DNA of 64,000 bases. Origin: Erigeron canadensis (Eukaryota > Streptophyta > Magnoliopsida > Asterales > Asteraceae). This document shows, in pieces, positions 34,395 to 46,101 of the stretch (position 1 is its first letter; every line of letters starts with the position of its first letter). The stretch is from assembly GCF_010389155.1 (NCBI RefSeq), contig NC_057765.1, positions 26,042,980 through 26,106,979 on the forward strand, written 5' to 3'. Made by a program: the position numbers and the translations under genes. The notes beneath the pieces were generated by a model. It was given only the letters and a program-made list of their open reading frames with translations. It made no database searches and was not told the origin of the DNA.

Positions 34395-37300
34395 TTAAGA
34401 CCTTGTAAACATGTCACACAAATTGAGTTTCTTACAGAGATCCTTATGATGAGCCTCCCCTAAACCTTTTGTAAAAATATCAGCCACCTGGTCATAAGAA
34501 TCAATTTTTATAGTTTGGATCATACCTGAACTTACCTTTTCTCTGACAAGGTGGACATCAATCTCAAAGTGCTTTGATTTTTCATGAAAGACAGGATTAA
34601 CAGCCAATTGAATGGCAGAACTGTTATCACAAAACATACTTATAGGAAGCAAATCTGTTAACCCAAGATCATACAAGACATTGGAAATCCAAATGATTTC
34701 ACATGTAGCTGAAGCGATGCATCTATATTCAGCCTCTGTAGAGGACCTTGAAATAGTTGCTTGCTTCTTGCTTTTCCAAGAAATTAAAGAACTTCCAAGA
34801 TAAACACAAAATCCAGAAACAGATTTTCTGGTACTGGGGCATTTTGCCCAGTCAGCATCTGTATACACACTGAGTTTCAAATTACTACTTTTATCAATTT
34901 GAATCCCAAAACTAGGACTGGTTTTTAAGTATCTAAGAACTCTTAAAGCAGTTTTAACATGAGATTGTAATGGTGCATGCATATGTTGACTGAGACAGTG
35001 GACTCCATAGGAGATATCAAGTCTAGTGTTGGTTAGATAGATGAGTTTGCCAACCAACTTCTGATAATGTGTGACATCCTTAAGGTACTTATCATCACAC
35101 CTTTCTTTGTTATTCAAGACAGAATTGGCAGGTAGAGGAGTAGCAATGGGTTTGGCTGCCAATAAGCCAAACTCATGTAAAAGTTCCAAGCAATACTTTC
35201 TCTGAGTCATACACACCCTTTACTGTTTTCTAAGACTTCTATTCCCAAAAAATATTTTAAAAAACCCAAGTCTTTGATTAAAAACTTTTGACTCAAGAAA
35301 AGTTTAAACTTCTCAATTTCATCAATATTGTTACCAGTAATGACAATGTCATCAACATACACTAATAAAGCAATGAAAACAGTTTCTGTTTTCTTGGTGT
35401 ATAAAGAATAATCATACTTACTTTGACTGAAGCCATGCTCAACCAAGGCACTGGTAAGTTTAGCATTCCATTGCCTTGGGGCTTGCTTGAGACCATACAG
35501 AGATTTAACAAGTTTACAGACTTTGTTAGAACCATAATCAGAACAGCCAGGAGGTAAATCCATATATACCTCTTCTTCCAAGTCACCATACAAAAAAGCA
35601 TTGTTGACATCAAGTTGATACAGTTTCCAACCTTTGTTAACAGCTAAACTTATCAAACATCTCACAGTAACCATCTTAACCACAGGGCTAAAGGTTTCAT
35701 CATAGTCAAAGCCCATTATTTGACTATACCCCTTTGCAACTAATCTGGCCTTGTACCTCTCAATCTCACCTGAAGCCTTATATTTTATTTTTTATATCCA
35801 CTTGCATCCTATAGTCTCTCTATCACTAGGTAGGTCAGTGACAATCCAGGTATTGTTCCTATATAAGGCTTCAAGTTCATTGTTCATAGCCTCAATCCGT
35901 GAAGGATCTTGAACAGCCTCATTATAACTTTGAGGTTCAATGGATTTGTTAAGGTTAGTGACAAAACAGTAATTATCATTACTCAATTTAGCATAGCACA
36001 CAAACTTATCCAAACCATACCTTATACTAGACCCAACAATATAATCATTCAATCTGACAGAGGGTTTAGAGGTCCTACCAGACCTTCTTAAGTCAATACC
36101 AGTTCCTTCATTTTGTTGTAAGGGCTGGTCAATATGAACTTGATCAATATTTAATACTTGACCCAAAGCACCCTCAGGTAAAGCATTCTCATCTATGTGT
36201 GTTGCAGTGTCATTAGAACTCAGAGATGCACCCAGGCCATCTCCAGGGTTTAATTGACTGTTGCCATCACCACTAGATGTATTAGAGGTGTCATTCCCTT
36301 CATCATTGGGCTGGTTTTGACTGTCAATGTTAATACTATTAAAAAAGTTTAATTGATCAGATTCATTAGACAGTTTTATCCCAAACAACATATCAGAGTT
36401 AGAAGCAGAGGTTTTCATCTTAAAAGGATAAATGGTTTCATAGAATTTGACATCTTTAGAATAGAAAACAGTTTTAGACTCAAGACCAAATAGTTTGTAT
36501 GCTTTTTCAACACTAGAAAAACCAATTAAGACACATTTTTCATTCCTTGGAGTGAACTTATCTAAATTATTTAAAACTGTAGAAAAACACAGACAGCCAA
36601 AATTCCTTAAATGGGAAAGACCTGGTTTTTTATGATAAACAAGTTCATATGGAGATTTGCCCTTTAAAACAGAAGAAGGTAACCTGTTCACATGATAAGT
36701 AGCAGTCAAGATACATTCAGACCAAAAATTTAGAGGAAATCCTCCCTGAAACATAAGACTCCTAGCAATGTTAAGCAAATGCCTGTGCTTCCTCTCTACA
36801 ATGCCATTCTGCTGTGGTGTGTAAGCCACAGTAGTCTGGTGTATAATCCCCCTTGTATTAAAGAAAAAACTTAACTTGTTGTTTACAAATTCAGTCCCAT
36901 TGTCTGTTCTAATAATCTTAATTTTCATATCAAACTGATTTTGAACAAGATTTACAAAAGAGACAATCATATCAAAAACTTCATCCTTGGTTTTAATCAA
37001 ATATACCCATACAGCTCTTGTGAAGTCATCAACAATAGTTAAGAAATATTTAAAACCATCTTTGCTTGTAACTCTATAAGGACCCCATAAGTCCATGTGT
37101 ACAAGCTCACCAATTTTAAAACTTTTGCTTTCACTTAGAGGGAAAGGCTCTCTGGTCTGTTTAGCTTTATGACAAATTTCACAAGGAGAAACATGAGTGT
37201 CATTATCTAATTTCAGATCATGTTTTAGAACAGCAAGCACAGGATCAGCAGGGTGACCAAGCCTGCTGTGCCATAGAGATTTAGACACATTATAAGAAAT

Positions 37301-38860
37301 ACCAATCATGGAATTATTACACTTACCAAACATACTAGAATCACTATCAAAAAAGTAAAGACCACCTTTCTCACTACCAGTCCCCAACATTTTTTCCCTT
37401 TTCAAATCCTGAACATAACAATTTTCCACATCAAAGCCAATAAACAATTTATTATCTCTTATCATTTTATGCACAGACAACAAACTAACACAGTAGTCAG
37501 GGACAACTAAGACATCATACAGAATCACATTGTTATTTAACTTAAGATTGCCAATGTGAGTAACTTTAGCAAGTGTGCCATTTGGGTGACCAACAGTTAG
37601 ATTTAATTCAGATACATCAACCACATTCACCATATTGGCAGTACTGACAGTCATGTGATGGTTGGCTCCAGAATCTATAATCCAACCAAGACTCACATTA
37701 TTGCATTTTTGACCTGAGGAACCACAGAAGTACTTGTCAAAAATCATATTAAATTTCACATTGTAATTAAGAAAGGAGGGTTTACCTGCCATGTTTGCTT
37801 GCAGGTTGCCAGAAGGTGTATCACTAATCAAGCTAATTAGTTTTTGAACCTGTTCATTTGTAAAAGGTAAAGGAGAAACAGGTACACTAGAAGAAGCAGA
37901 AGAACAAGCAGGAATAGAAGACTTATCATATTCACTATTAGCATTAAAGCCAGTTTTAAAACCACTTTGTCTTAAAGGATTTGGGTGTTTTTTAAATCCT
38001 GGAGGATAACCAACAATTTCATAGCATCTTTCTATAGTGTGTCCTATCATTCCACATTTTTTACAGACTAGATTAGGATTAGGACCTCTATTTGAATTAT
38101 TAAACCTTCTTTTATTGTCAAAAGATTTTGCAGCAAATGCAGAAATTTGAGGTTTATCAGAACCAACATGACTGTTACTAGACACAACAGAAGTGTGAAC
38201 ACCCCTATGAGACTCTTCTCTAGAAAGAATAGCAAAAGCAGCTTTAGCAGTAGGTAAAGGGTCCTTTGTTAACAAGGTACTTCTAACAGACAAATAAGCA
38301 TCATCAAGACCCATCAAAAATTGCATTAATTTCATCAACTTATCACGAGTTTGTACTTCAGTTCTAGCCTCACATGTGCATACAGGAAGTTTGGTTAAAG
38401 CATCAAATTCTCTCCACAAAGCATTTAGTTTATGGTAATACTCAGATAAGGATGAACCACTTTGTTTCACACAATTAATTTTTTGCATACAGTTAAAAAT
38501 AATAGACCCATCAATTTTATCACATGTTTCACTTAATTCTTTCCAAACTTCAAAAGCATTATCAGAAAATACAGAAGACAAATACAAATCTTGTGAAACA
38601 GTGCCTAAAATCCAAGACAACACAACAGCATTACACCTCTCCCATTGTTGAGATAACACATTACTAGTAGCATAAGTAGATTTAACCACAATACCATCAA
38701 TAAATCCTAATTTATTTTTAGTTTGCAAGGCCAACTTCATAGCACTTGCCCATACTCTATAGTTTTCAGTACCAGTGAGTTTAAAAGATATTAAAGGTGT
38801 TCCAAGAGTATCATTAGCATGGAGATGTAAAGGGTGACTAAGATCAAGATTACTAATCAA
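34395..38860 (-). pseudogene. Copia gag-pol polyprotein with one stop and one frameshift
   Basis: The first block (38860-35792, 1022 codons) holds gag, a zinc knuckle (CKKCGMIGHTIERC, about residue 270), protease (IDSGANHHMT), the integrase H/C region ending CEICHKAK, and the integrase core Asp (MDLWGPY), Asp (RTDNGTEF) and Glu (QQNGIVERKH). A TAA replaces a Tyr-type codon after GCKWI. The frame continues in phase through RT ([24 protein letters not shown]) to about 35207. There a one-base loss in a GGGTGTGT run shifts the frame to 35216-34395, which holds RNase H (YTDADWAKCPSTRKSVSG, SRSSTEAEYR). The frame opens without an upstream in-frame ATG: the first codon is TTG next to an A13 tract, and the first in-frame ATG is about codon 41. 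The gag start may therefore also be damaged. Confidence 0.92.
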
Positions 38861-39255
38861 TGTAGTATCAGTCTTTTTTTTTTTTTGTTATAAATAAATA
38901 GACAGAAACAAAGCACAAGCAATAAAGAACAAGGATAAATAAACAGATAAATCAAATAACAAATAGGAAACAACTGGAGTTTTGTAGATCACACAAGTGT
39001 TCACACAATCATTGAACTAAACTACTGCCATGATTCCTTGCTTCTAAAGAAGTAGGTCAAGGCAGCCGTGAAATTCTATGTGCAAAACACGACAGTCCAC
39101 CAGTTGTAAAGAGCACAAGAAGACTTACAAGGAATTGATTATACGAACAATCAATTCAGGTGGAAACGATAATGAAGAAATAGGGTTTGAAGAGAAGAAA
39201 CCCTAAACCACCAACGATCTTGAACCGGAGAAGATCCTTTAATCGCAGCCTGTGT

Positions 39256-39266
39256 CTCTGATACCA
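39256..39266 (-). promoter_or_regulatory. Copia primer-binding site (tRNA-iMet)
   Basis: On the minus strand TGGTATCAGAG directly follows the 5' LTR and is complementary to the 3' end of initiator tRNA-Met, the usual copia primer. Confidence 0.9.
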
Positions 39267-39720
39267 TGTAAAAATATGAAATCAACTCAGATTTTGATTA
39301 ATCAACTCAAAATACAGATACAGACTTTATAAAGATGAATTGTCCACAACTGTGTGCAATTCTAAAGGACTGGGATCATCCACAAACGTGTGTGATCCTA
39401 AATACAATCAAGACTCAAGACTGACAATACAAGGATTACAAATATGAGAGAAACTACTACATCTTCAGTACAAGACCAGAAAAGACCCTAAGTTATGCGC
39501 CCAATTTCTCCCAACCCTAGGAACAGTGAATGCGATGCTTATATAGAGACAAAGGGTATGAGATAATTACAACTTCAGTACCTGCACAATAGCCAAGGAC
39601 AGAAATAGACCCTATACTATATTTTCACAACTAAACAGGTTTAGACCTTGAACTATATCAAACTTTATAAGTTTGACATGAATGTAAATAAATAAATATA
39701 TGTATATATATATTTTAACA
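39267..39720 (-). repeat. Copia 5' LTR
   Basis: This is the upstream LTR in element orientation, 454 bp, and it should contain the RNA polymerase II promoter. It differs from 33897-34352 at five bases plus a 2-bp TA indel. Confidence 0.9.
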
Positions 39721-39725
39721 CAACT

Positions 39726-40635
39726 ATTGTACAAACATGAAAATATACATAAATATATGATTATATTTACATATTTTAGATTTAGATTATAGTTATATGA
39801 TGATGATAATGATATTTACGTACATACACAATTACATCAAAGATTATATATTAATAAAAATTAGAAGAATAATGCTTGAAAAGTGGTACAATACATGACC
39901 CACGTTGACCCGATTTTGTTTTGATACAAATATGGGAAATAGATTTGTATACAATAAAACCTCTATAAATTAATAATGTCGGGACTAAGATATTTTTATC
40001 AATTTAACGAAATATCATTATATCGATAAATTAATATTTTATTAATATAAAGAAATTTTACAATGTAAGTTGTGTAGAGCCTAAGAACTTGTACGAAAAT
40101 GCATTATCAACACAAAATGGTTGTAAATCACTAGCTTGCTTTAAAGACTATATGGCGAAATCATTCAAAATCTGGTTGATGTCAAAGTTGAGGATGTCCA
40201 ATAGCTTTAAAAAGAAACATTGTAAAGGGCAACAACTCTTACTTTTTGTTCCAATACGAAAAAAACAATGTCACAACTCTTGAGTACAATGAGTAGATTT
40301 AAAGATAAACTCAATATAGATTTGAAATTCAAACAAAAAAAGACAAGCGGCTTTTTACTAAGCAATCTTAAAATTTGGAAGCTCCTAATAATTATTAATT
40401 TATATTTTCGTTGGGACCACTATAAATACACTGAAATTTTAAAAAAATTGTTATTTTATTATTTTATTGATTGGGGTCCAATTTTGTACTTGTCCGAAGT
40501 TGGGGCCGGAAAAATTATTAGTTTTATAGAGGTTATTAATTTCTATTAATTTATTGAAGTTTGCTTTATATAGAATAATATAATAAAAGAATATATATTT
40601 ATGTTTCCTATTAAGATTATACTTATAATCTACCA
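39726..40635. other. AT-rich spacer between MATH copies 4 and 5
   Basis: The first part continues the copy 4 3' flank (ATTGTACAAACAT, matched at 46445). The rest has only short AT-driven frames. Confidence 0.4.
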
Positions 40636-40639
40636 TGTA

Positions 40640-40649
40640 CTATATATAC
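40640..40649 (+). promoter_or_regulatory. Putative TATA box, MATH copy 5
   Basis: CTATATATAC lies about 110 nt before the start codon. The same TGTACTATATATACCTCATTA context occurs before copy 6. Confidence 0.45.
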
Positions 40650-40979
40650 CTCATTAATCAATGAAAGAAACCTAATTCTCCATCTTTCGAATTGTTTATC
40701 GTCGATCGCACCCTCTTAATTATGCATAATTTGGTTAGCCAAGCAAAGATGTTGTCCTCCAGTAGACTAGAATTGTATCTAAATGGAAATAGCGAGGAGA
40801 AAAGTGGGGTTAACAACATATATACTCGTATCATTCTATCTTGCGATATGTGAAACTGAAAACCTCTCGAAGGAGTGGGAGCTCTTAGTTGATGTTACTT
40901 TGTTTGTTTTCGGTCATAAAGGTCACAACTATGTAACTTTTCAAGGTACTATTCTATCTTGTTAACTTAACTTTCATAT

Positions 40980-41504
40980 TTCATATCTCCCAAAAAAAAT
41001 GTCCTAGTTTGAGTTGATTTTTTTGTTTTTTTTTTTAACTTTGATTGCAAAATAGTTTTTGTTATGTTATATAATATCTGATGTAAAATATATGTTTAAA
41101 TGTATTTTCATTAATATAATTTACATTAATTATTATAGGGTTTAATATGGGTGTAAGTAACTTTTACACTTTTTCTATTGTGTGAATGTAAATTTTATAT
41201 GGTTCATTCTATATAACTAACCTGTTAAATTGAAAGATTAATGTAAAAGTGTATACGTCGCAGTATAAGTTTTTGATTAGTCAACGTAAAAATATCACAT
41301 TAATCATTCAATTTAACATGTTAGTTACATATAATAAACCAAATAAAAGTTACATTCATACAATAAAAAAAATTGTAAAAGTTACTTAAACTCTATATAC
41401 TTAACTCATAACTCATTATTATATAGCACAAACAAGGTTGAAGTTGAGTAAAATAGACTAAAAAACTCAAAGTTGGACTTTTAAATTAGGAGGGAGTATT
41501 TTGT
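40980..41504. mobile_element. Decayed Stowaway-like insertion with nested MITE
   Basis: It starts near CTCCCAAAAAAAATGTCCTAG and ends at AAATTAGGAGGGAGTA, roughly inverted and Stowaway-like. A shorter relic of the left end also sits in intron 2 of copy 6 (about 44605-44650), so it predates their split. Confidence 0.35.
41138..41393. mobile_element. Foldback MITE nested in intron 2 of copy 5
   Basis: Two arms of about 115 bp (GTAAGTAACTTTTACAC...GTTAAATTGAAAGATTAATG and its inverse) make up nearly the whole element. The termini are GGGTTTAA and TTAAACTC. No clear target duplication remains. Confidence 0.55.
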
Positions 41505-42007
41505 GATATGTGTACTTATGAAAAGTCATGCGATATTCAATATATATAATTTATATATGTGTATATATATAGCTACCGATGGTAATGGGAAGAGGAGTAT
41601 TTTCTGTATTACTAGTTGTTTTGGTTCTGGTTGCTGTTGTATGATATGTGTTACTACTTTGATAGTTTATTCGTAAGCTTATCTTTGTTGCAGAACTTGA
41701 TCATTGGTTCAGTAGCTCTCATGATAATTGGGGTGAACATATTGTGCGACTGGATGAACTCCATGAATCGGCAAATGGCTTGTTGGTGAATGATGTTCTT
41801 ATTGTGGAAGTCGAGATCTCAATGTTGGGTACACTAAGAATCGAATGTGATTGTGATGCATGAAGATATATTGTATATTGAATCTTTGGAATATAGAATA
41901 ACAATCAGATAACTTATTTTCATGGAAGCTAGATATATATACTCCTTAGTCCTTATAACTTACAATTAGATAACTTATTTTCATGGAAGATACATATTCC
42001 TTTTATA

Positions 42008-42388
42008 CAGTTTCACATATCACAAGATACAATGATATTTTGTTAACCCCACTTTTCTCCTCGCTATTTCCATTTGGATACAATTCTAGTCTACTGCAAA
42101 ATACATATATTTACTCATCAAGTTTTTTAGTATGAAAATACTTAAAAATACTACACACTTATTTTATTTTTTTTGAACATTCAAAAGCTTTTATTAATAA
42201 GGTAAAACTAGTGAGAAACTAGTGTTTACCATAATACACAACTGAAAAGGGAATCAATACAAGGTATTAGAAATTGAAACTTGTCCAGTTTAGAGATAGA
42301 CAGAGAGAGGTAACCATTTATGGCCGCTGATTTCGAAAACATCCGATTCGATTTTCATATATTTAGCTTCAGTAAGAAGAGAAAAGTG
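42008..42388 (-). pseudogene. Inverted MATH gene fragment (exon 1 to exon 2)
   Basis: Read on the minus strand, 42388-42315 is the second half of exon 1 (LLTEAKYMKIESDVFEISGH and the split Trp codon) with a proper GTTACC donor. Then come an enlarged intron 1 and the first 86 nt of exon 2 (42093-42008, LYPNGN.EEKSG). Exon 2 shares private changes with copy 5 (AGTAGACTAG instead of GGAGACTAG; AATAGCGAGGAGAAAAG), so it derives from the same ancestor as copy 5 and was inverted afterwards. It is the only family member on the minus strand. Confidence 0.8.
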
Positions 42389-43397
42389 AATATAATAAGA
42401 ACAAATTGCATTTTTGGTCCATGTGTTATCATACCATTTGCAAGATACAAACATGTGAAAAGTGGTGAAACGTATCCTTGTGATATCACACATGTTGCAA
42501 TTTTGGTCCAAAACTAATGTGCTATTTAAATTCAACCGTTAATGGCCCCATATGCGTCTCACGTGCGGGGTTATTGAGTCATTTACACCCTCTCACCCAT
42601 ATATATACCAGAAACCACCTCCAACGTCACTTCAATCGGGTTTTTCCATCGCAAATGTGTATATATATATATATGATGTCTTTATCCATAACCAAACAGA
42701 ACACATCGATGATTACAACCAATTACTTTCACAATCAAATCCAAAAACAACACATCCATTATTACAAGCAATTATTTTCACCCAAAAAGAATCTCCAAGT
42801 AAATAAAAAAAAAATTATCTAATCTTTTTGTGTGAAAATTACCAAATCTAAATACTTTTTTTGATGGCCATGATCGATGATTATGCAAAGACTTTTTCAA
42901 GTGAATTTCTGCGTTTTCCGGCTACTATGATATTCGACGATCTCTCACCACACAAATGGGTACCTACCATATTTGATGTAAGCATCACTCCTCCGAAAGA
43001 ATTCTTAAGTTTAGAATTCTCTGCATTTAGAATATTACTTTCACAAGATCGGTGATGTCTTTAATTAGTTAAGTTAAAAATTTCTCTTTAAGAACAAATC
43101 TAATACAATAAGACAACAATAATTCAGGGGTTCACAATTTATAATGTATCACACTATATCATGTCATAATCTAAATAATAGCAAATTATGCCATAATCTA
43201 AATAATAGCCAATTAATAGCAGATTTAGAAAAACTTTTAACCCATAATAAGATAGACATATACTTAACCTAAAAACAAAGAGAAGAAAAACAAAATTCGA
43301 CTATCATACCTTTCAATTTTCAATTTATTGAAATCGAGAGCTGTGATTGGTCAATAAGCTATTAGGTAAGTTGTATATATAAAAATAAAGATAAAGA
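42389..43397. other. Spacer, no supported gene
   Basis: Several short open frames (for example 42861-43055) show no recognisable features. A TA microsatellite is at 42660-42675. Near 43320-43385 there is a piece of the Helitron-like 5' region seen at 21180-21230. Confidence 0.4.
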
Positions 43398-43557
43398 TCT
43401 CTACTTAACAACCCTATAATACACTTAATGAAATTATTTACAGCATAACACTTAAAATAACAACTAAACTTTATTCATTTATACAATTACTTTTACATTA
43501 ATAATGTCACCGTTACCGCCACCGCCGCCACCACTGTTGTGTGCGGGTATCCATCTA
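43398..43557 (+). mobile_element. Short Helitron-like element
   Basis: The 5' end is TCTCTACTTAACAACC preceded by A. The 3' part has CCGCC repeats, TTGTGTGCGGGTATCCAT and a mutated CTAT. It is a family member of the element at 50613. Confidence 0.4.
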
Positions 43558-43606
43558 TCTTAGCCTAATTTAAACAATTTAGGATCGGATTCTAACTATG
43601 TTCAAT

Positions 43607-43899
43607 CAAGGGTTGGTGCCCGCATGTTGCGGCGGTTAAACGGTGATAATAATACAAAACAGTGGGGGAATTGATATGTGTGTATGTAAATAAGAAGAAG
43701 AGAAAGAAGTGACTATGTGTTAGATCTTGGTAGGGTGTTTATCCGATTTTGTTTAGAGATACAGAATTCAAGATAATGTGTGAATTAAGGGTAATATGAG
43801 AATATTGAAAAAGTGCTTAAATTACTTAAAATAAAATTTCAATATATTTTATAAGTATTTATAGATAGATAGATATAGTTTTATTGATAAAGATATAGA
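43607..43899 (-). mobile_element. Short Helitron-like element
   Basis: On the minus strand it begins TCTATATCTTTATC after A and ends with CCGCCGCAACATGCGGGCACC. It shares internal text with 4808-4975. Confidence 0.4.
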
Positions 43900-44038
43900 T
43901 ATTTGTAAATATCCTAGTTACAATGCCGGATAAATATGGGAAATAGATGTGTATAATATTTAATATTTAATATAATAAATTTAAATATATCTGTTTCCTA
44001 TTAAGATTGTACTTATAATATAATGTATATATCTTGTA

Positions 44039-44048
44039 CTATATATAC
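44039..44048 (+). promoter_or_regulatory. Putative TATA box, MATH copy 6
   Basis: CTATATATAC lies about 115 nt before the ATG at 44162. Both motif and distance are conserved with copy 5. Confidence 0.45.
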
Positions 44049-44161
44049 CTCATTATTATTATGAATAAAAGAAACCTATAATTCTCCATCTTTCTTCGTT
44101 TATCGATCATATATACCCTTTTATATAGCTTATGCCTAATAATTTGGTTGGGCATGCAAAA

Positions 44162-45636
44162 ATGTCGTCCTCATCAAAGAGGAAAACTGAACCGGCCCAC
44201 TATATGTTGAAGATCGAGAATTTTTCTATTCTTACTGAAGCTAAATCTATGAAAATCGAATCTGATGTTTTCGAAGCCAGCGGTTATAAATGGTTGTTAC
44301 ACCTCTCTCTATCTATCTCTGTAGTATTTTTAAATTTTTTCATACTAAAAAAACTTGATGAGTAAATCTATATATATGTATTTTGCAGGAGACTAGAATT
44401 ATATCCGAATGGATATGGGATCGAGGAGAAAAGTGGTGGTAAAAACATCTCTTTGTATCTTGTGATATGTGGCACTGAAAGCCTCTCAAAGGGGTGGGAG
44501 CTCTTTGTTGATGTTTCTTTTTTTGTTTACAGTCATAAAGGTCACAACTATGTAACTTTTCAAGGTACTATATATTCTATTTAATTTGTTAACTTAGTTT
44601 TCATATTTCTTACGTCCCAATTTAAATGTCCTAGTCTGAGTTGTTGATTTTTGTTTGTTTTGTTATGTAATACTTATACTTATGTAAAATATATATGTGT
44701 ATTTTGTATATGTGATATTGAATAAATAAATTATATATGTGTATATATAGCTACCGATGCTTATGGGAACAGGATACGGTTTAATGAGAGTAAGAAAATA
44801 TGGGGGTTTGACAAACTAATATCTCTCGAGTCTTTCAAGGAAAGTACAAATGGGTACCTGTTGAATGATGCCTGTGTGTTTGGAGTTGAGGTTTTTGCTG
44901 TTCCGGGCTTTGCACAAAAGGATCGATGCTTGTCGTTTATAAAGCCCCCGACTTCTATGAATACCTACACTTGGAGAATTGATAACTTTTCAGATGTTAA
45001 AGAGGTAACTATTGATTCAGATGTCTTCAAACTTGGCAATGTCAAGTGGTACGTAAAGCATACCGGCTTATTTTGTTTCAAGTTTCAACATGTACATGTG
45101 CGACTTTTCAATGATCGATGACCAGGTGTTTCTTTTATGGTGCTTTATTGACTGCAGGAAATTATGGCTATCTCCAAAAGGAAATGGTGAAGGGAAAGAT
45201 ACTCATTTATCTTTATATTTAGAAGTATTTGACCATGCTTTGTTTCCTGATGATTGGCGAGTATATGCAAATTTCAAGATTCGGGTTATGAATCAAAGTT
45301 GTAAGGAAAATATAGAGCACGGTACAGAGCATTCTAACTTTGAACGCTTTTTAAAATGTTAGACTTTGCAATTTTATTTTATCTTTTGTATTACTAGTTG
45401 TTTTGGTTCTGGTTGCTGTTGCATGATATGTGTTACTACTTTGAAAGTTTATTGGTAAGCTTTTCTTTGTTGCAGAATTTGATCATTGGTTCAATAGCTT
45501 TGCTGATAATTGGGGTTTCTCTCGTTTTGTGCCACTGGGTGAGCTCCATGAATCGGCAAATGGCTTGTTGGTAAATGATGTTCTTATTGTGGAAGTCGAG
45601 ATCTCAATGTTGGGTACACTAAGAAATTTCATCTGA
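44162..45636 (+). CDS. Double MATH-domain (TRAF-like) protein, copy 6, intact
   Basis: Exons 44162-44292, 44389-44564, 44751-45048, 45158-45321 and 45476-45636 join to 930 nt (309 residues plus stop) with consensus splice sites and correct phases. MATH1 starts at HYMLKIENFSIL (about residue 12) and includes WRLELYPNGYGIEEKSGG and ISLYLVICG. MATH2 starts at YTWRIDNFSDV (about residue 168) and ends with NDVLIVEVEISMLGTLRNFI. No targeting signal or extra domain is seen. Exon 2 is 6 nt longer than in copies 2-4. It differs from copy 1 at many sites, so the two intact genes are old paralogues, not recent duplicates. Intron 2 holds a relic of the Stowaway-like repeat also found in copy 5, making copy 5 its closest relative. 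A role as adaptor in ubiquitin-linked or defence signalling is family-level inference. Confidence 0.87.
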
Positions 45637-45801
45637 ATAATGGTTCTGCTGGTTAAGTAAGATAGTTAGTTATAGAATGATTGTTTTTAAAGATTGAATG
45701 GAAGAATTGGTAATTGAAAGGTTTTTTCTTTGTTCTATTTGTGAAATCATCTTTTTAACGCCCTATGGACAACTGGATATCGTATTTGTTTTTTCTTTAT
45801 T

Positions 45802-46101
45802 TTGAATGACCAATACTCCGTACCGGTGTCCTAACTACAAAAGCAACCGCCACCTGGTTGAGCTTCTATTCTAGAATCAGATCTGCAGCTCTTGCGTGGA
45901 AAACTCACACTTTCGAAGGCCCACTGGTAGTAAATAATTACACTACCCCTTGGTAGAGAACCGGAGACCATAAAGGTCCTGGTCTTCTTTCATCGCAGAC
46001 TCTCCATGCCACGCAGAACAAATGTGAGGATAGGGATTGAACCTGGGTCACTAAGGACACCTGGTGCCACCTTAACCACTCCACCATAAGCTTGTTGGCC
46101 A
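45802..46101 (-). mobile_element. tRNA-derived SINE
   Basis: Read from 46101 down, GTGGAGTGGTTAAGGTG (A-box-like) and AGGTTCAATCCC (B box) are spaced as in a tRNA gene, followed by an unrelated body. ATTTGTTTT-type text lies on both sides (45784 and 46102), a probable imperfect target duplication. Confidence 0.6.

Larger units (their letters stand above)
33897..39720 (-). mobile_element. Ty1-copia LTR retrotransposon, young, near intact
   Basis: The element is 5824 bp, with LTRs of 456 bp (33897-34352) and 454 bp (39267-39720), TG...CA termini and the 5-bp target duplication CAACT (33892-33896 and 39721-39725). A primer-binding site complementary to initiator tRNA-Met and a polypurine tract are present. 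Coding order is gag, protease, integrase, RT, RNase H, which defines copia. The LTRs differ by five substitutions and one TA-repeat indel, so insertion is recent. It landed in the 3' flank of MATH copy 4. The pol frame carries one stop and one frameshift, so it would need help in trans. Confidence 0.95.
40749..41863 (+). pseudogene. Double MATH-domain gene, copy 5, heavily deleted
   Basis: After the first few codons of exon 1 (ATGTTGTCCTC) the sequence jumps to the end of intron 1 and into exon 2, so most of exon 1 and intron 1 are lost. Exon 2 (to 40945) has an inserted and scrambled stretch after GTTAACAAC that leads to TGA. Intron 2 is enlarged by MITEs (to 41572). Exon 3 survives only as about 23 nt (41573-41595) fused to intron 4 text, so exons 3 and 4 are gone. 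Exon 5 (41694-41863) keeps NDVLIVEVEISMLGTL but ends in a different tail. It cannot encode a MATH protein, though the conserved promoter suggests it could still be transcribed. Confidence 0.8.

Noticed and set aside
42861..43055. 64-codon frame beginning MMAMIDDYAK
   Set aside because: Possible exon but no splice partner, homology or promoter could be supported.
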